From Bufo bufo (lineage: Eukaryota; Chordata; Amphibia; Anura; Bufonidae), in the NCBI RefSeq assembly GCF_905171765.1, contig NC_053392.1, positions 31,426,192-31,490,191 of the forward strand: a stretch of DNA of 64,000 nt, read 5' to 3'. Below, one piece after another: positions 63,744 through 64,000 of this stretch (position 1 is the stretch's first letter; each line of letters begins with the position of its first letter). Position numbers and translations under genes: made by a program. The notes below the pieces were generated by a model that did no database searches, was not told the DNA's origin, and saw only the letters and a program-made list of their open reading frames with translations.

Positions 63744-64000
63744 CAGTGTTCCCTCTAAGCCTTGGCAGCTGCTGAGCGGGGTCGGCTCAGAGCTGTGCAC
63801 AGCGCCATCAAAGGTGGGCGATAGGAAAACCTAAGATAATTGTCACATCAAAGAGCATACAAACCACTGCGCCATCCCGTACAATACAGTATAACCCCTG
63901 CACCATCCCGTACAATACAGTATAACCCCTGCACCATCCCGTACAATACAGTATAACCCCTGCACCATCCCGTACAATACAGTATAACCCCTGCACCATC
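63744..64000 (+). mobile_element. hAT-like terminal segment with 31-bp tandem repeats
   Basis: Begins CAGTGTTCCCTCTAAGC, a sequence typical of hAT termini (CAG start), exactly where Gypsy-2 RT breaks off. The other end is outside the window, so the 8-bp duplication cannot be checked. Confidence 0.45.
63869..64000. repeat. 31-bp tandem repeat, at least 4.2 copies
   Basis: Units start at 63869, 63900, 63931, 63962 and 63993 (partial): GC(A/G)CCATCCCGTACAATAC then AGTATAACCCCT. Only the first unit differs (GCGCC). The array continues beyond the window. Confidence 0.95.

Overview
This window reads as a slice of a large, repeat-laden vertebrate genome, most likely an anuran amphibian. The evidence is the mix of elements: Tx1-type L1 LINEs, a DIRS element, an SGNH-bearing Ngaro element, several Neptune-like Penelope elements (PLEs), a chromodomain Ty3/gypsy element, a Ty1/copia element, Tc1 and hAT transposons, and many foldback MITEs. 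The species cannot be named from sequence alone. No rRNA, tRNA, CRISPR or bacterial gene organisation is visible. Only one short stretch (30071-30195, a signal-peptide exon with good splice sites) looks like a host gene; nearly everything else is mobile or tandemly repeated DNA.

Layout. 1-2392: 3' part of a PLE with a GIY-YIG endonuclease and a hammerhead-like motif. 2393-12200: a minus-strand L1 (ORF1 11009-12037, ORF2 2393-4450), split by a 5.27-kb DIRS element (4747-10014) whose ends and internal complementary region can be matched base by base. 12200-13730: DNA-transposon debris. 14040-18880: minus-strand Ngaro (gag, RT-RNase H, tyrosine recombinase, SGNH hydrolase). 18890-26000: hAT debris, a large TTCG-rich foldback MITE, a recent 1.69-kb tandem duplication, a dead Tc1, and several near-perfect palindromes set in (TA)n tracts. 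27207-29905: a 72-bp minisatellite. 30071-30195: the candidate host exon. 30200-39500: MITEs, an L1 tail, an LTR-like repeat and a BED-finger hAT ORF.

39520-60103 is a nest of four retroelements. A head-to-head PLE dimer (PLE-B) was hit in its minus arm by a second PLE (PLE-A, 39991-53524, 15-bp target duplication). PLE-A's right terminal repeat was hit by a copia element (43167-52986, duplication ATTCC), and copia's 3' LTR was hit by an apparently intact, young chromovirus (43223-48446, duplication GAACC). A solo LTR (55180-55806) and a Harbinger-type MITE (58511-58978) landed in the two PLE-B arms; in each case the opposite arm preserves the empty site. 61071-63743 is a second gypsy element broken in RT by a hAT-like end, followed by 31-bp repeats running off the window.

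How parts work together: each retroelement carries its own gag/pol-type enzymes and terminal signals. The DIRS and Ngaro elements replace integrase with a tyrosine recombinase. The PLEs join an RT to a GIY-YIG nuclease and carry hammerhead-like RNA motifs in their terminal repeats. The palindromes at 21715, 23406, 25336, 25691 and 38371 share the PLE terminal-repeat layout and look like non-autonomous PLE derivatives. They are the least familiar objects here.
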